Below, piece after piece: positions 1-9,029 of a stretch of 64,000 nucleotides of DNA. Each line of letters starts with the position of its first letter. The stretch's first letter is position 1. Below the pieces are notes generated by a model. It was not told where the DNA came from, ran no database searches, and saw nothing but the letters and a program-made list of their open reading frames with translations. This DNA is from Bin87 sp965217175 (lineage in GTDB: Bacteria; Chloroflexota; Dehalococcoidia; Lucifugimonadales; UBA3495): contig OZ244251.1 in NCBI GenBank assembly GCA_965217175.1, positions 3,410,001-3,474,000 on the forward strand, in the 5' to 3' direction. The position numbers were made by a program, and so were the translations under genes.

Positions 1-2
1 TG

Positions 3-74
3 CTGTGCGTAACTGAAATGAATACCAAATCGGACATCGACCAATTGGTCGATGTCCTGGCCACAATCGGGTAA
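3..74 (+). CDS. gcvPA: Glycine dehydrogenase (decarboxylating) subunit 1, C-terminal end
   Basis: Only the last 23 codons are in the window, ending in TAA at 72-74. The visible peptide reads VTEMNTKSDIDQLVDVLA, which matches the usual ending of the P-protein alpha subunit (VTE...ID.LV..LA). It lies 63 bp upstream of gcvPB on the same strand, as expected for the split two-subunit P-protein. The identification rests on this short tail plus context, so it is good but not certain. In the glycine cleavage system the alpha and beta subunits together decarboxylate glycine and pass the aminomethyl group to the H-protein. Confidence 0.75.
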   Translation: MCVTEMNTKSDIDQLVDVLATIG

Positions 75-137
75 TGCGATCGGTTTTGGTTACTCGAGAT
101 TCATTGGCACGGAACCTAACGGGAGACATACTGCAAG

Positions 138-1610
138 ATGATGAATAAAGGCGGAAATAGAGACACTTCCCGTCTGCTGATGGATCGGAGTGTGCCCGGT
201 CGGGTTGGAACGATCGCACCCACATTGGATGTGCCGGCTGCCCCCATGCCGGATCCCGCGTTTCTGCGCGATGATCTGCCGCTGCCTGAAGTGTCGGAAC
301 CCGAAGTGGTGCAGTACTTCACCACGCTGAGTCAACTGAACTTCAGCATCGACACCCATTTCTACCCGCTCGGTTCGTGCACGATGAAGTACAACCCGAA
401 GATCAATGACGATATGGCGTTTCTGGCCGGATTTGCCGGCATTCATCCCCTGCAACCTACCGCCCAGGCCCAGGGAGCGTTGGAATTGCTCTACCGGCTC
501 CAGGATTGGCTGGCGGAAATAACCGGAATGGCCAACACCAGCCTGGCCACTCTGGCCGGCGCCCACGGCGAATTGGCCGGCGTATTGATGATGCGCGCAT
601 ACCACCTGGCACGCGGCGACGCTGGCCGCACCAAAATGGCCATACCCGACAGCGCCCACGGCACCAACCCGGCATCGGCGGCAATGGCTGGATTTGAAGT
701 GGTGACCCTACCCTCTGACGCCGACGGCAACACCGACCTGGTTGCGTTGCGCGGGCTGTTGGGCGACGACCTTGCCGGCGTTATGATCACCCTGCCCAGC
801 ACCTTGGGGTTGTTCGACACCAATATCCTGGAAGTGTGCCGGTTGGTCCACGATTGCGGAGGGCTGGTGTACGGCGACGGCGCCAACATGAACGCCCTGC
901 TGGGACGCGCCAAGCTTGGCGCGTTGGGCTTTGACGTTTGCCATCTCAACCTTCACAAGACATTCAGCACCCCGCACGGCGGTGGCGGGCCCGGTGCGGG
1001 TCCGGTGTGCTGTGGCGACAATCTGGCTCAATATCTTGCCGCGCCGATTGTCATCCGTACTGACGGCGGGGATTACGAATTCAGCGAACCAGCTGGAAGC
1101 ATCGGAAAGATAAGCAGTTTCCACGGCAATTTCGGCGTGTTGGTACGTGCCTACACGTATATCCGAACGCTGGGCGCCGATGGCCTGAGATCCATCAGCG
1201 GCAACGCGGTGCTGAATGCCAATTATTTGATGCACTCTTTGAAGGACATCTACTCACTACCATACGATCGCACGTGCATGCACGAGGTAGTGTTCTCCGC
1301 GGACTGGCAGCGCGAACGAGGTGTCAGTGGACTCGAGGTCGCCAAACGGCTACTGGATTACGGGTTTCATGCCCCCACGATGTATTTCCCGCTCATAGTC
1401 CACGAAGCGTTGATGATTGAGCCCACCGAGTCAGAAAACAAAGACACGCTGGACGCATTCATCGGCGCCTTGCGGGCCATCGACGCCGAGGCCACATCGA
1501 ACCCGGAGCTGGTGCAGAATGCGCCGCACACCACGCCGGTCGCCCGCCTGGATGAAGCCACGGCGGCGAGACGACCGGTATTGAGGTGGGAACCCGAAGC
1601 AGCTGATTAA
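138..1610 (+). CDS. gcvPB: Glycine dehydrogenase (decarboxylating) subunit 2
   Basis: This 490-residue protein is the beta subunit of the split PLP-dependent P-protein of the glycine cleavage system, which decarboxylates glycine and loads the lipoyl H-protein. The PLP-binding lysine is K274 in the motif HLNLHKTFSTPHGGGGPG. The N-terminal DLPLPEVSEPEVVQYFTTLS and YPLGSCTMKYNPK segments are typical of this subunit. The length matches the family. A GGGAG about 14 nt upstream of tandem ATG codons supports the start. It follows the end of gcvPA on the same strand, so the two probably form one operon. Nothing looks abnormal. Confidence 0.96.
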   Translation: MMNKGGNRDTSRLLMDRSVPGRVGTIAPTLDVPAAPMPDPAFLRDDLPLPEVSEPEVVQYFTTLSQLNFSIDTHFYPLGSCTMKYNPKINDDMAFLAGFAGIHPLQPTAQAQGALELLYRLQDWLAEITGMANTSLATLAGAHGELAGVLMMRAYHLARGDAGRTKMAIPDSAHGTNPASAAMAGFEVVTLPSDADGNTDLVALRGLLGDDLAGVMITLPSTLGLFDTNILEVCRLVHDCGGLVYGDGANMNALLGRAKLGALGFDVCHLNLHKTFSTPHGGGGPGAGPVCCGDNLAQYLAAPIVIRTDGGDYEFSEPAGSIGKISSFHGNFGVLVRAYTYIRTLGADGLRSISGNAVLNANYLMHSLKDIYSLPYDRTCMHEVVFSADWQRERGVSGLEVAKRLLDYGFHAPTMYFPLIVHEALMIEPTESENKDTLDAFIGALRAIDAEATSNPELVQNAPHTTPVARLDEATAARRPVLRWEPEAAD

Positions 1611-1638
1611 TTCAGCCGGGGCCTGACCCGGGACGGAT

Positions 1639-2577
1639 TTATCCGCCCTGCTCAGCCTCCAGGGCCTGGCGCAGCGCCTCAGGGTCCACGTGGACTTCTA
1701 CCCCGGAGCGCTCTTCCTGCAACAGCATGGCAACGCGAGAGTCGCGGCCGGCCCATCCGCGGTTCAACGCTTCCGTCATTTCGGCGAGCGTCGTGTTGGC
1801 CAGTTTCATGGGCACGTCGAATTCTCTCCCCACGGCAACCGCCAGATCCACGTCTTTGCGAGCCAAACGAAGCGCGAAGTCTGGCGGGTCGAAATCGTTG
1901 ATCAGGAAGTGTTGAGCCAATCCCTCGAACATGCCGCGCCGTCCGCCGGCGCCCTTGCGCACCGCCAGCCACAGCGCCAGCGGGTCTACGCCCGCCTTGA
2001 TGCCCATCGTAAAAACCTCGGCCAGGGCGGTTTGAACGATGTAACCGGCGCAGTTGTGCACCAACTTGGCCACCGCGCCGCTTCCAATTGGCCCAACGTA
2101 GTAGGCGGCATCGCCGATGGAATCCAGGACTGCCTTGTGCTGATCAAACACGGCTTTATCTCCGCCTACCCATATCGCCAAACGACCGCTGGAGGCGCCA
2201 GCCGGGCCGCCACTCACCGGGGCGTCCAGCACGTTGATGCCCTGTGCGGCAACCCGGTCGTGGATTTGACGGATGAGGGTAGGCGAACTCGTACTCAGGT
2301 CAAAGTAGGTTTTACCGGCCTCCATCCCGGACATAATGCCATCCTCGCCGAGGGAAACCGCTTCCACCTCCACGGGACCGGGGAGGGAGGTGAACACCAC
2401 GTCGGAAGCAGCGGCGACCTCTCGGGGAGTATCGGCCCACTGGGCGCCAGCTTCCAGATGCCGGGTGGCCGCCTCCCGCCTGATGTCATGAACCACCATG
2501 TCGTTGCCGCCGCGCAGGCAATTAAACGCCATGCTGGCTCCCATTGTTCCCAGTCCGATGAATCCTACTTTCGCCAT
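1639..2577 (-). CDS. NAD(P)-dependent 3-hydroxyisobutyrate dehydrogenase-family oxidoreductase
   Basis: This 312-residue enzyme of the beta-hydroxyacid dehydrogenase family starts with the dinucleotide-binding motif VGFIGLGTMGASMA at residues 4-17. It also has the substrate motif DAPVSGGPAGA and the catalytic-lysine region VAKLVHNCAGY. The family oxidises 3-hydroxyisobutyrate, tartronate semialdehyde, 6-phosphogluconate or related beta-hydroxyacids, and the exact substrate cannot be read from sequence. I start it at the ATG at 2577 because GGGAG lies 9 nt upstream and the Rossmann motif follows directly. A longer in-frame extension adds 17 unrelated residues. A TAGAAT -10-like element lies at 2627-2632. 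The gene converges on gcvPB. Confidence 0.9.
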   Translation of the reverse strand: MAKVGFIGLGTMGASMAFNCLRGGNDMVVHDIRREAATRHLEAGAQWADTPREVAAASDVVFTSLPGPVEVEAVSLGEDGIMSGMEAGKTYFDLSTSSPTLIRQIHDRVAAQGINVLDAPVSGGPAGASSGRLAIWVGGDKAVFDQHKAVLDSIGDAAYYVGPIGSGAVAKLVHNCAGYIVQTALAEVFTMGIKAGVDPLALWLAVRKGAGGRRGMFEGLAQHFLINDFDPPDFALRLARKDVDLAVAVGREFDVPMKLANTTLAEMTEALNRGWAGRDSRVAMLLQEERSGVEVHVDPEALRQALEAEQGG

Positions 2578-2777
2578 TATTGTTCTCCCATTGGTTGGCC
2601 AATTTTCGTAGCCACTAGGTAAAGGCATTCTATCAGAGGGGCGCCGTTGCCAGCAGGGGCCTTAAGCGAACCCCAGCGGCAACGCCAATGTGCACGGAAT
2701 GCTAACTTATTATCCGATGCCGACTTTTGATGACGCCATCAGCGTTGACGGCCAGCGGTCTGGCGAATAGACTAGTT

Positions 2778-3491
2778 ATGTCTATGGCCCGCCTTTTTGA
2801 CCTTCACATCCATACCACCAAGGGGAGCGCTGATTCCAGCCTTACTCCGGAAGATCTCATACTTGAGGCGGAAAGGTTGGGGTTGCGCGGGTTGTGTATC
2901 ACCGAGCATGCCGGACCCTGGGACCGCCATGAATTTGCTGCCTTCGCCGGCCTGCATAACGTAGTGTTAATACGGGCAATGGAGGCCGACACCGATATGG
3001 GGCATATTCTTGCCTTTGGCGTGGACCAGTACCAGAGCGGTTTTCACCATGCGGAAGAATTGAGCAAAGCGGCTCACTCCGCCGGAGGGTTCGTCGTTTC
3101 GGCCCACCCATTCCGCGGGGTTCTGGGACAACACCACCGAACCCGTCCGTACCTGTATCCCGACCCGAAAGAGCCAATCCCCACCAAACCGGAGGAAGCG
3201 CTAAAGCATCGTGTTTTCGAGTTGGCCGACGCCGTGGAAGTAGCCAATGGAGGCACGTCGGATGATGAAAACCGGTTCGCCGTAGATGTCGCCCACAAGT
3301 TGGGGTTGCCCGTCACCGGCGGAAGCGACGCTCACAGCACGCACGGGTTGGGACGGTTCGTCACGGAATTTTCCGACGAAATATTCGACGAGGCACAATT
3401 CCTGAACGCGTTACACCGTGGAGATTTCCGACCCATGGAGGGCCTCCGTCAAGGTGATCTCCGTCCTTACGGCCTGCGCTCCGCAACCTGA
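2778..3491 (+). CDS. PHP domain metal-dependent phosphoesterase
   Basis: This 237-residue protein carries the metal-binding motifs of the polymerase-and-histidinol-phosphatase (PHP) fold: HIHTT near the N-terminus, ITEHAG, an acidic RAMEAD motif, SAHPFRG and GGSDAHS. These supply the histidines and aspartates for a multi-metal phosphoesterase site. The length fits a stand-alone PHP hydrolase, not a DNA-polymerase domain. I prefer the ATG at 2778, just before MSMARLFDLHIHT, over the in-frame ATG at 2727, because stand-alone PHP proteins begin within a few residues of the HxH motif. The substrate is unknown. It precedes dinG on the same strand. Confidence 0.85.
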   Translation: MSMARLFDLHIHTTKGSADSSLTPEDLILEAERLGLRGLCITEHAGPWDRHEFAAFAGLHNVVLIRAMEADTDMGHILAFGVDQYQSGFHHAEELSKAAHSAGGFVVSAHPFRGVLGQHHRTRPYLYPDPKEPIPTKPEEALKHRVFELADAVEVANGGTSDDENRFAVDVAHKLGLPVTGGSDAHSTHGLGRFVTEFSDEIFDEAQFLNALHRGDFRPMEGLRQGDLRPYGLRSAT

Positions 3492-3572
3492 TTGCGATGA
3501 TCGGTTGAGCTTTCCCCAATTGGTTATTGACGGCGATTCCCAAAAACCATTCTTACGGCCGCGACTATTGGC

Positions 3573-6425
3573 ATGACCCAAGTACGACTGACTCAACTGA
3601 ACCCGCTGGAGCAGGTGTACGCCTGCATTGACCTGGAAACCACCGGGCTCAATCCCAATGCCGATACCATCATCGAGTTGGGAGCAGTCAAGTTCCGGGG
3701 CGGGGAGGTGCTGGAACGTTACCAAACATTTGTCAATCCGGGTCGAAACATCCCGGCCTTTATCCAGCAGTTGACGTCGATCACTCCCGCTCAGATCGAA
3801 CGGGCCCCGGCGTTCCACCAGGTGGCCGGCCAGTTCGCTGACTTCGTGGGCGATCTGCCGATTATCGGCCATAACATAAAATTCGACCTGGATTTCCTGA
3901 AATCCCACCGGCTCGACCTGCCGAACAAGAGCTACAACACTTGGGACCTGGCCTCCGTATTCCTGCCCACCGTTCCGGAATACAACCTGGCCGCGTTGGC
4001 CAAACATTTAGGGCTGGACCACGCCAACGCACACCGCGCCAGCGCCGACGCCGAGGTCACTGCGCAGGTATTTCACAAGCTCCTGGAAATAGCGGCGGCA
4101 TTGCCCGCCGCCAAGATTGCGTTCATTGCCCGCACGGCGCGCACGGCGAACGCAACCGTTGCCGATTTGCTGGAGGGCCTCATCCCTCACGCCCGGGGAG
4201 CCAACGCCATCCTGAACCAGAGCGACGCCGGCGGAGGCGTGGGACTGAATGGTCTGAACCTGGAAAGTCTGGCCGGCCGCGTGTCCGCGGAAAACGGCGG
4301 TTTATCCTCCAACGCCCTTCGCCGAACCCTCACCGAGCAACAGATCGAAGAATTGCTGTCGGCAGACGGAACATTCTCGAAATCATTCCCCGGTTTCGAA
4401 ACCCGTCCGCAGCAGGCAGAGATGCTCAAGGCCGCCACGCGCGCCATCTTCCAGGGCCGCAAACTGATCGTCGAGGGAGGCACCGGAATCGGCAAAAGCC
4501 TGGCGTACCTGCTGCCGGCTATTCTGTATGCAGCCGCCCACGGCCAGCGGGTTGTAATCTCAACCAACACGATAAACCTGCAGGAACAACTGATCGAAAA
4601 GGATATTCCAGCCGTCATCGATATTCTGGAGCAGGCCGGCATCCTGGAAACCGGAGCTATCAAAGCCGCTCAACTCAAGGGGCGCTCCAACTATATCTGC
4701 CTGCACCGGTGGGCCAATCTCAGCAACTCGGATTCATTGAGCGTTGACGATGCCAGGGTTATCGGGAAAACAGCAGTTTGGCTTGATGACACGACGCACG
4801 GAGACCGCGCCCACTTGAACCTCCATTCCAGCGATCTCCGATCGTGGTCCCGTATCAGCGCCGACAATCCGGGCCTGTGTCCCGCGTTTCGAAGTGGCGC
4901 TCCCTGCTTCTTGCGCCAGGCTCGACAGCGCGCTGAGTCGGCGCACATTCTGGTGGTGAACCACGCATTGCTGCTGGCCGACCTGGCCGTGGGTGGGTCC
5001 GTACTCCAGGATTACCAACGATTAATAGTGGACGAAGCGCACCATTTGGAAGAAGAAGCCAGCCGCCAGTTGGGTTTTGAAATCGCTCAGGACGCGCTGC
5101 CGCAGGAGCTCGATTCGGTGTACCGCAACATCAACCAGATCGGTGCGGCGGCCGCCAGGATGACGAGTGACGCCGCGTCCACACACATTGAGGAAACAGC
5201 CGCCAACGCATCAGCTGCGTGTAATCAATCCGCCCAGGCGTGGACCAGACTTTGGGATGCGATCGAAAGAATGTTCCGTGGCGCCGGAAAATCAGCAGAC
5301 GATCGGCAACCCTTGTCCCTGGATGCCGGCAGCCGACAGAGTGGCGAGTGGAGCACGGTGGCAGCCGAATGGGAATCCTTTGCGGCCTTTCTGACCGGTT
5401 GCGTCAACTCGCTGAGGGAACTGGAACGCGCGGCGTCGGTGGGAACCTCGTCCGATGCTTCAGAGTCTGCCGTGGCAGAATTGAACGGATCCATCGACAA
5501 GGTTATCCAAATCAACGACAGCCTCGCGTCTGTCTTCGGGCGCTATGACGACGAACAAATCCAGTGGCTGGACGTGGCGCGCCGCAACCTGACTGTCCAC
5601 TCGACTCCGCTCACCGTGGGACCGATCCTGGCCGACCGACTGTTCATGGAGAAAGAGGCGGTGGTGCTCACCAGCGCCACACTGACCACCGATTCCAGCT
5701 TTGAATTCCTGCGCCGGCGCGTGGGGTTTCCGGAAGACAGCGACGAACTGTTGGTGGACAGTCCGTTCAACTATAGGCGAAATACGCTGCTGATGGTTCC
5801 GGAAGACATGCCCGACCCCCGGCAATCCGCTGACCATTCCAAAGCCACGGCATTGGCAATCGTAAACATGGCGAAGGAGTTGGACGGCCATGTGCTGGCG
5901 CTGTTTACCTCTCATAACGCCCTGCGTGACGCTTCTTTCCAGATACGCAACCAGCTGGGACCCGAGGGGATTTCCTTACTTGCTCAGGGTGTCAACGGCA
6001 CGCCTCGCCAACTCATTGACCGAATGCAGGCCAACCCCCGGTCCGTCCTGTTGGGTACCGCAAGTTTCTGGGAAGGCGTCGACATGGAACCCGGCGTGCT
6101 AAGGGCTTTGATGTTGTGCCGCCTGCCGTTCCCGGTGCCATCCGACCCCATAATCAAAGCAAGGGGAGCCTTGTGCAATAATCCGTTCAACGATTTCCAG
6201 GTCCCCCACGCTGTGTTGCGTTTCCGGCAGGGATTTGGTCGCCTGATCCGTAGCAAATCGGACCGCGGAGCGATTGTCATTCTGGACCGGCGAATCCAGA
6301 CTGCGAACTACGGCGACCGATTTTTGAATTCGTTGCCTTCCTGCACTTTCCAAAGATCCAGCCTGGCAACTCTGGGTCAGCAAGCGGCCCAATGGCTTCA
6401 ATTAGACCGTGCACCTAGTCATTGA
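3573..6425 (+). CDS. dinG: DnaQ exonuclease / DinG-family helicase fusion
   Basis: This 950-residue protein joins a DEDDh 3'-5' exonuclease to an XPD/DinG-type superfamily 2 helicase. The exonuclease shows DLETTG (D20, E22), GHNIKFDLDFL and HRASADAEVT. The helicase shows Walker A GGTGIGKS (K308), the DEAH box at residues 487-490, and motif VI RQGFGRLIRS near the C-terminus. The family acts on structured or damaged DNA. DinG helicases normally use four cysteines to hold a 4Fe-4S cluster. Here only three candidates are seen (C376, C436, C445). The position usually written NC before GERC appears as NPG, so the cluster may be altered. No clear Shine-Dalgarno site precedes the ATG. The 3' end overlaps ogg by 17 nt. 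Confidence 0.93.
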   Translation: MTQVRLTQLNPLEQVYACIDLETTGLNPNADTIIELGAVKFRGGEVLERYQTFVNPGRNIPAFIQQLTSITPAQIERAPAFHQVAGQFADFVGDLPIIGHNIKFDLDFLKSHRLDLPNKSYNTWDLASVFLPTVPEYNLAALAKHLGLDHANAHRASADAEVTAQVFHKLLEIAAALPAAKIAFIARTARTANATVADLLEGLIPHARGANAILNQSDAGGGVGLNGLNLESLAGRVSAENGGLSSNALRRTLTEQQIEELLSADGTFSKSFPGFETRPQQAEMLKAATRAIFQGRKLIVEGGTGIGKSLAYLLPAILYAAAHGQRVVISTNTINLQEQLIEKDIPAVIDILEQAGILETGAIKAAQLKGRSNYICLHRWANLSNSDSLSVDDARVIGKTAVWLDDTTHGDRAHLNLHSSDLRSWSRISADNPGLCPAFRSGAPCFLRQARQRAESAHILVVNHALLLADLAVGGSVLQDYQRLIVDEAHHLEEEASRQLGFEIAQDALPQELDSVYRNINQIGAAAARMTSDAASTHIEETAANASAACNQSAQAWTRLWDAIERMFRGAGKSADDRQPLSLDAGSRQSGEWSTVAAEWESFAAFLTGCVNSLRELERAASVGTSSDASESAVAELNGSIDKVIQINDSLASVFGRYDDEQIQWLDVARRNLTVHSTPLTVGPILADRLFMEKEAVVLTSATLTTDSSFEFLRRRVGFPEDSDELLVDSPFNYRRNTLLMVPEDMPDPRQSADHSKATALAIVNMAKELDGHVLALFTSHNALRDASFQIRNQLGPEGISLLAQGVNGTPRQLIDRMQANPRSVLLGTASFWEGVDMEPGVLRALMLCRLPFPVPSDPIIKARGALCNNPFNDFQVPHAVLRFRQGFGRLIRSKSDRGAIVILDRRIQTANYGDRFLNSLPSCTFQRSSLATLGQQAAQWLQLDRAPSH

Positions 6426-7266
6426 TCAGCCGTTTGACCTGTCGGGAAGTCTGGAAAGCGGCCAGGCCCACCGTTGGCGCAAGCTGGGCGATGGCTGGTA
6501 TTCGGGAGTTCTCGGCGAACGGCTGTTGCACGTCCGCCAATCTGAATGCGGCGTCGAATATATTTGCAGCGGCGCCAACGGGCGCCACCGTGATATCGAC
6601 CTGAAGGATTCATTGCAATCCTACTTCCGGCTGGATGACGAAATAGAGGTCATTTATAGCGACATCTGCCGGGACCGCCGCGTGGCTTCTATGGTGGAGC
6701 GTTACCCGGGGTTGCGGATTCTGAGGCAGGAACCGTGGGAATGCACGGTCGCATTCATCTGCTCTGCTACCTCGAACATCCCGCGCATACACCAGAACAT
6801 GGAAGCTATGGCAGATCGTCTCGGCGACCCGGTAAGCCTGGGCGGAGAGACAAGGCATACCTTCCCGTCTGCGAATCAGTTGCAACGCGCCGGCGAAAGC
6901 ATGCTGAGAGAGCTGGGCCTCGGTTTTCGCGCTCCCTACGTGATCGCGGCCGCCAATATGGTGGTGACGGGTGCACTGGACCTGGATGAGTTGAAACGGG
7001 CGACGTATGTTGAGACGAAGAACCGGTTGATGGATTGCCCGGGGATTGGCGCCAAAATCGCAGATTGCATCGCCGTGTTCGCGCTGGAGAATCTGGAAGC
7101 ATTCCCCGTTGATGTGTGGGTCAGGCGCGCGTTGGCTGAGTGGTACTTCCCGATGCAAAAAAAGCCGTCCGACCGGGCTATGGTGGATTGGGCCCAGGGA
7201 TACTTCGGCCAATACGCCGGTTACTCTCAACAGTACCTGTTCCACGGGCGTAGATTGCAGAAGTAA
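6409..7266 (+). CDS. ogg: 8-oxoguanine DNA glycosylase/AP lyase (OGG1 type)
   Basis: This 285-residue helix-hairpin-helix GPD-superfamily glycosylase removes 8-oxoguanine in base excision repair. The motif CPGIGAKIADCIAVFAL carries the catalytic Schiff-base lysine (K216), and AFPVDVW carries the catalytic aspartate (D235). Both match OGG1 (GVGTKVADC and PVDVH). The N-terminal part resembles the OGG N-terminal domain (FDLSGSLESGQAHRW). The start is GTG at 6409, inside the end of dinG in another frame, which suggests translational coupling of the two repair genes. The lengths and motifs are intact. Confidence 0.93.
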   Translation: MHLVIDQPFDLSGSLESGQAHRWRKLGDGWYSGVLGERLLHVRQSECGVEYICSGANGRHRDIDLKDSLQSYFRLDDEIEVIYSDICRDRRVASMVERYPGLRILRQEPWECTVAFICSATSNIPRIHQNMEAMADRLGDPVSLGGETRHTFPSANQLQRAGESMLRELGLGFRAPYVIAAANMVVTGALDLDELKRATYVETKNRLMDCPGIGAKIADCIAVFALENLEAFPVDVWVRRALAEWYFPMQKKPSDRAMVDWAQGYFGQYAGYSQQYLFHGRRLQK

Positions 7267-7404
7267 CGCCATCATTTACCGTGGCGTGCGGTCTGCACTA
7301 ATCACCTCTGGCGCGGCTCCGGAAATTCCCGTTTGGAACTTCAGCGCACCGGTGACCGACCAACACTGAACGCCGATACGCTGCGGTCGGGTGGGCTCGG
7401 GGGA

Positions 7405-8361
7405 TTAATTTCGCACGCCGCCGCCGATGACACGAAAATGTTGCACGTTGTCCGCGTCGGCGAACGCCTGCAATGCTCGCCGGAAAACTGGCTTGCTATG
7501 TCGTTTCCGGGCATCCAGCAATATTCCCACGACGGTGCCGCTGTGCGCCACGTTGATACCAACTGCCCCGTTGTCCCGCGCGAAGGACTCCGCCCGTTCA
7601 ACCCAGGGGACAGCGTCCGGAGTGCAACCGGCACGGGCGCTGATGGTCGCGCCACGGCCCACCAGTTCGGGATCCCCGCGACTTATGCCTTCGCGCACCA
7701 ACTCCAGGGCAGCATCGGTTTTCACAGAAACTGATTCCCAGTCGGCAGTTCGGTTAATCCGGTTGAACTCCAACGTGTCGACTTCGCCCCCGCAGTCAAC
7801 CACGATAACTTCCATGGGCGGCGGCGGGCCCAGCGGTTCAGCCACTCTACCGCTCCGGTGATCGAACAAAGTCACTCCGGGGAACATGACGCCGTCAGTA
7901 GGTTCCACCGAAAGGGCTATGCGGGCTATCGTTTCTGGAGAGAACACCACGCCGGCCGCGGTTCCCGTGGCCGATACGGCGGCTGTAATATCTGCGCTGC
8001 TGCTTCCCATCCCCTTGCCAATCGGCAGGGGATTCGAAACCGATACGTCCGCCAGCAAATCGGGTATCTGGCGCTGTTTTTGGATCTCAACCAGGGACAA
8101 TCCAACGGCCTGCAGAGTTTTTGGCAACCGCGGATCTCCCTTGACGCGAATACCCGTCTCGGCGTCTGAAGATTCCCGCAACGTCACGGTAACTCGAGAG
8201 AACTGGTTGATGGGACAGGTAACCAGGAAATGAACGCCGCCAGTGATACCCTGAACCAATTCGCCGCAGGTTCCGGGCGCCGATGCCGTTGCATTCCCCA
8301 CTACTGCCCCACTGGGCAGGGGGGGATCAGACTGTTCATCGGGGCCAGATCCTCGTCGCAT
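7405..8361 (-). CDS. pduX: GHMP kinase, L-threonine kinase (PduX-like)
   Basis: This 318-residue GHMP-superfamily kinase has the ATP-binding motif PIGKGMGSSSAD and the PduX-like N-terminal motif SAPGTCGELVQG. PduX phosphorylates L-threonine to the O-3-phosphate that feeds the aminopropanol linker of adenosylcobalamin. The gene lies downstream of cobQ and cobU on the same strand, which supports this role over other GHMP kinases. The start is uncertain. ATG at 8361 is used, and an in-frame TTG at 8397 would add 12 residues. Neither has a convincing Shine-Dalgarno site. Confidence 0.85.
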   Translation of the reverse strand: MRRGSGPDEQSDPPLPSGAVVGNATASAPGTCGELVQGITGGVHFLVTCPINQFSRVTVTLRESSDAETGIRVKGDPRLPKTLQAVGLSLVEIQKQRQIPDLLADVSVSNPLPIGKGMGSSSADITAAVSATGTAAGVVFSPETIARIALSVEPTDGVMFPGVTLFDHRSGRVAEPLGPPPPMEVIVVDCGGEVDTLEFNRINRTADWESVSVKTDAALELVREGISRGDPELVGRGATISARAGCTPDAVPWVERAESFARDNGAVGINVAHSGTVVGILLDARKRHSKPVFRRALQAFADADNVQHFRVIGGGVRN

Positions 8362-8419
8362 GGCGGCAAGCGTAGCATACGGAACGACAACCCTCAATGA
8401 ATTGTCCGCCCGGCAGGAT

Positions 8420-9007
8420 TTACATCACAGCGCGGGAAGGCTTTATCGTGATGGGGATTCCAGCCACCACCAGCGTTACCGAATCTACAGCCGCGGCCAT
8501 CGCCTGGTTCACAGAGCCCTGTAAATCCTGAAACTGCCGGCCCAACGAGGACGTCGCTACCAACGAATGCCCCACTTCGCTACTCACGATGACGGCGTCC
8601 ATGCCCGTATCTCTGACCACCGTAACGAACTGCCGCACCGCACCCACCGTTCGAGCCTCAAGTTCAATCGCCGGAATGTTCTCATATTCCAGCAGCAGGT
8701 TGGACACCCAACCATCCAGTGAATCCAGCAGCAACACGGCAGGAACGGCTGCATCCCCCGCCGCCGATTGACGAACTACCGCCTCCCGCAACGCTCCGGT
8801 CGGATTCAACGGAGACTCTATCGTAAACCAGTGTAGCGGTCGCCGCTCCTGGTGGCGAAGAACCCGCTGAGCCATGTCATCGTCGGTAACCGTGCCGGTA
8901 GCGAGGTAGTAAACCGGCTTTCCCGCCGAGATTGAATCAACCAACTGCTCAGCGTATACGCTTTTGCCAGAGCGTATGCCACCCAATACCAGGGAAATAT
9001 TGCTCAT
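8420..9007 (-). CDS. cobU: Adenosylcobinamide kinase / adenosylcobinamide-phosphate guanylyltransferase
   Basis: This 195-residue bifunctional enzyme phosphorylates adenosylcobinamide and transfers GMP to give adenosyl-GDP-cobinamide in nucleotide-loop assembly of B12. The P-loop LVLGGIRSGKS lies at residues 6-16, followed by YYLATGTVTDDDM, a form of the CobU YIATA motif. HQERRP supplies the histidine region where GMP is attached. Length is typical for the family. The ATG at 9007 lies 22 nt after the cobQ stop codon, and pduX follows, so the three genes look co-transcribed. Confidence 0.93.
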   Translation of the reverse strand: MSNISLVLGGIRSGKSVYAEQLVDSISAGKPVYYLATGTVTDDDMAQRVLRHQERRPLHWFTIESPLNPTGALREAVVRQSAAGDAAVPAVLLLDSLDGWVSNLLLEYENIPAIELEARTVGAVRQFVTVVRDTGMDAVIVSSEVGHSLVATSSLGRQFQDLQGSVNQAMAAAVDSVTLVVAGIPITIKPSRAVM

Positions 9008-9029
9008 ACTCGGTGGGCCAACGGTGTTG

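Noticed and set aside
1690..2622. Long plus-strand open frame opposite the 3-hydroxyisobutyrate dehydrogenase gene
   Set aside because: It is a shadow of the real gene. It shows no family motif and has no ribosome site.
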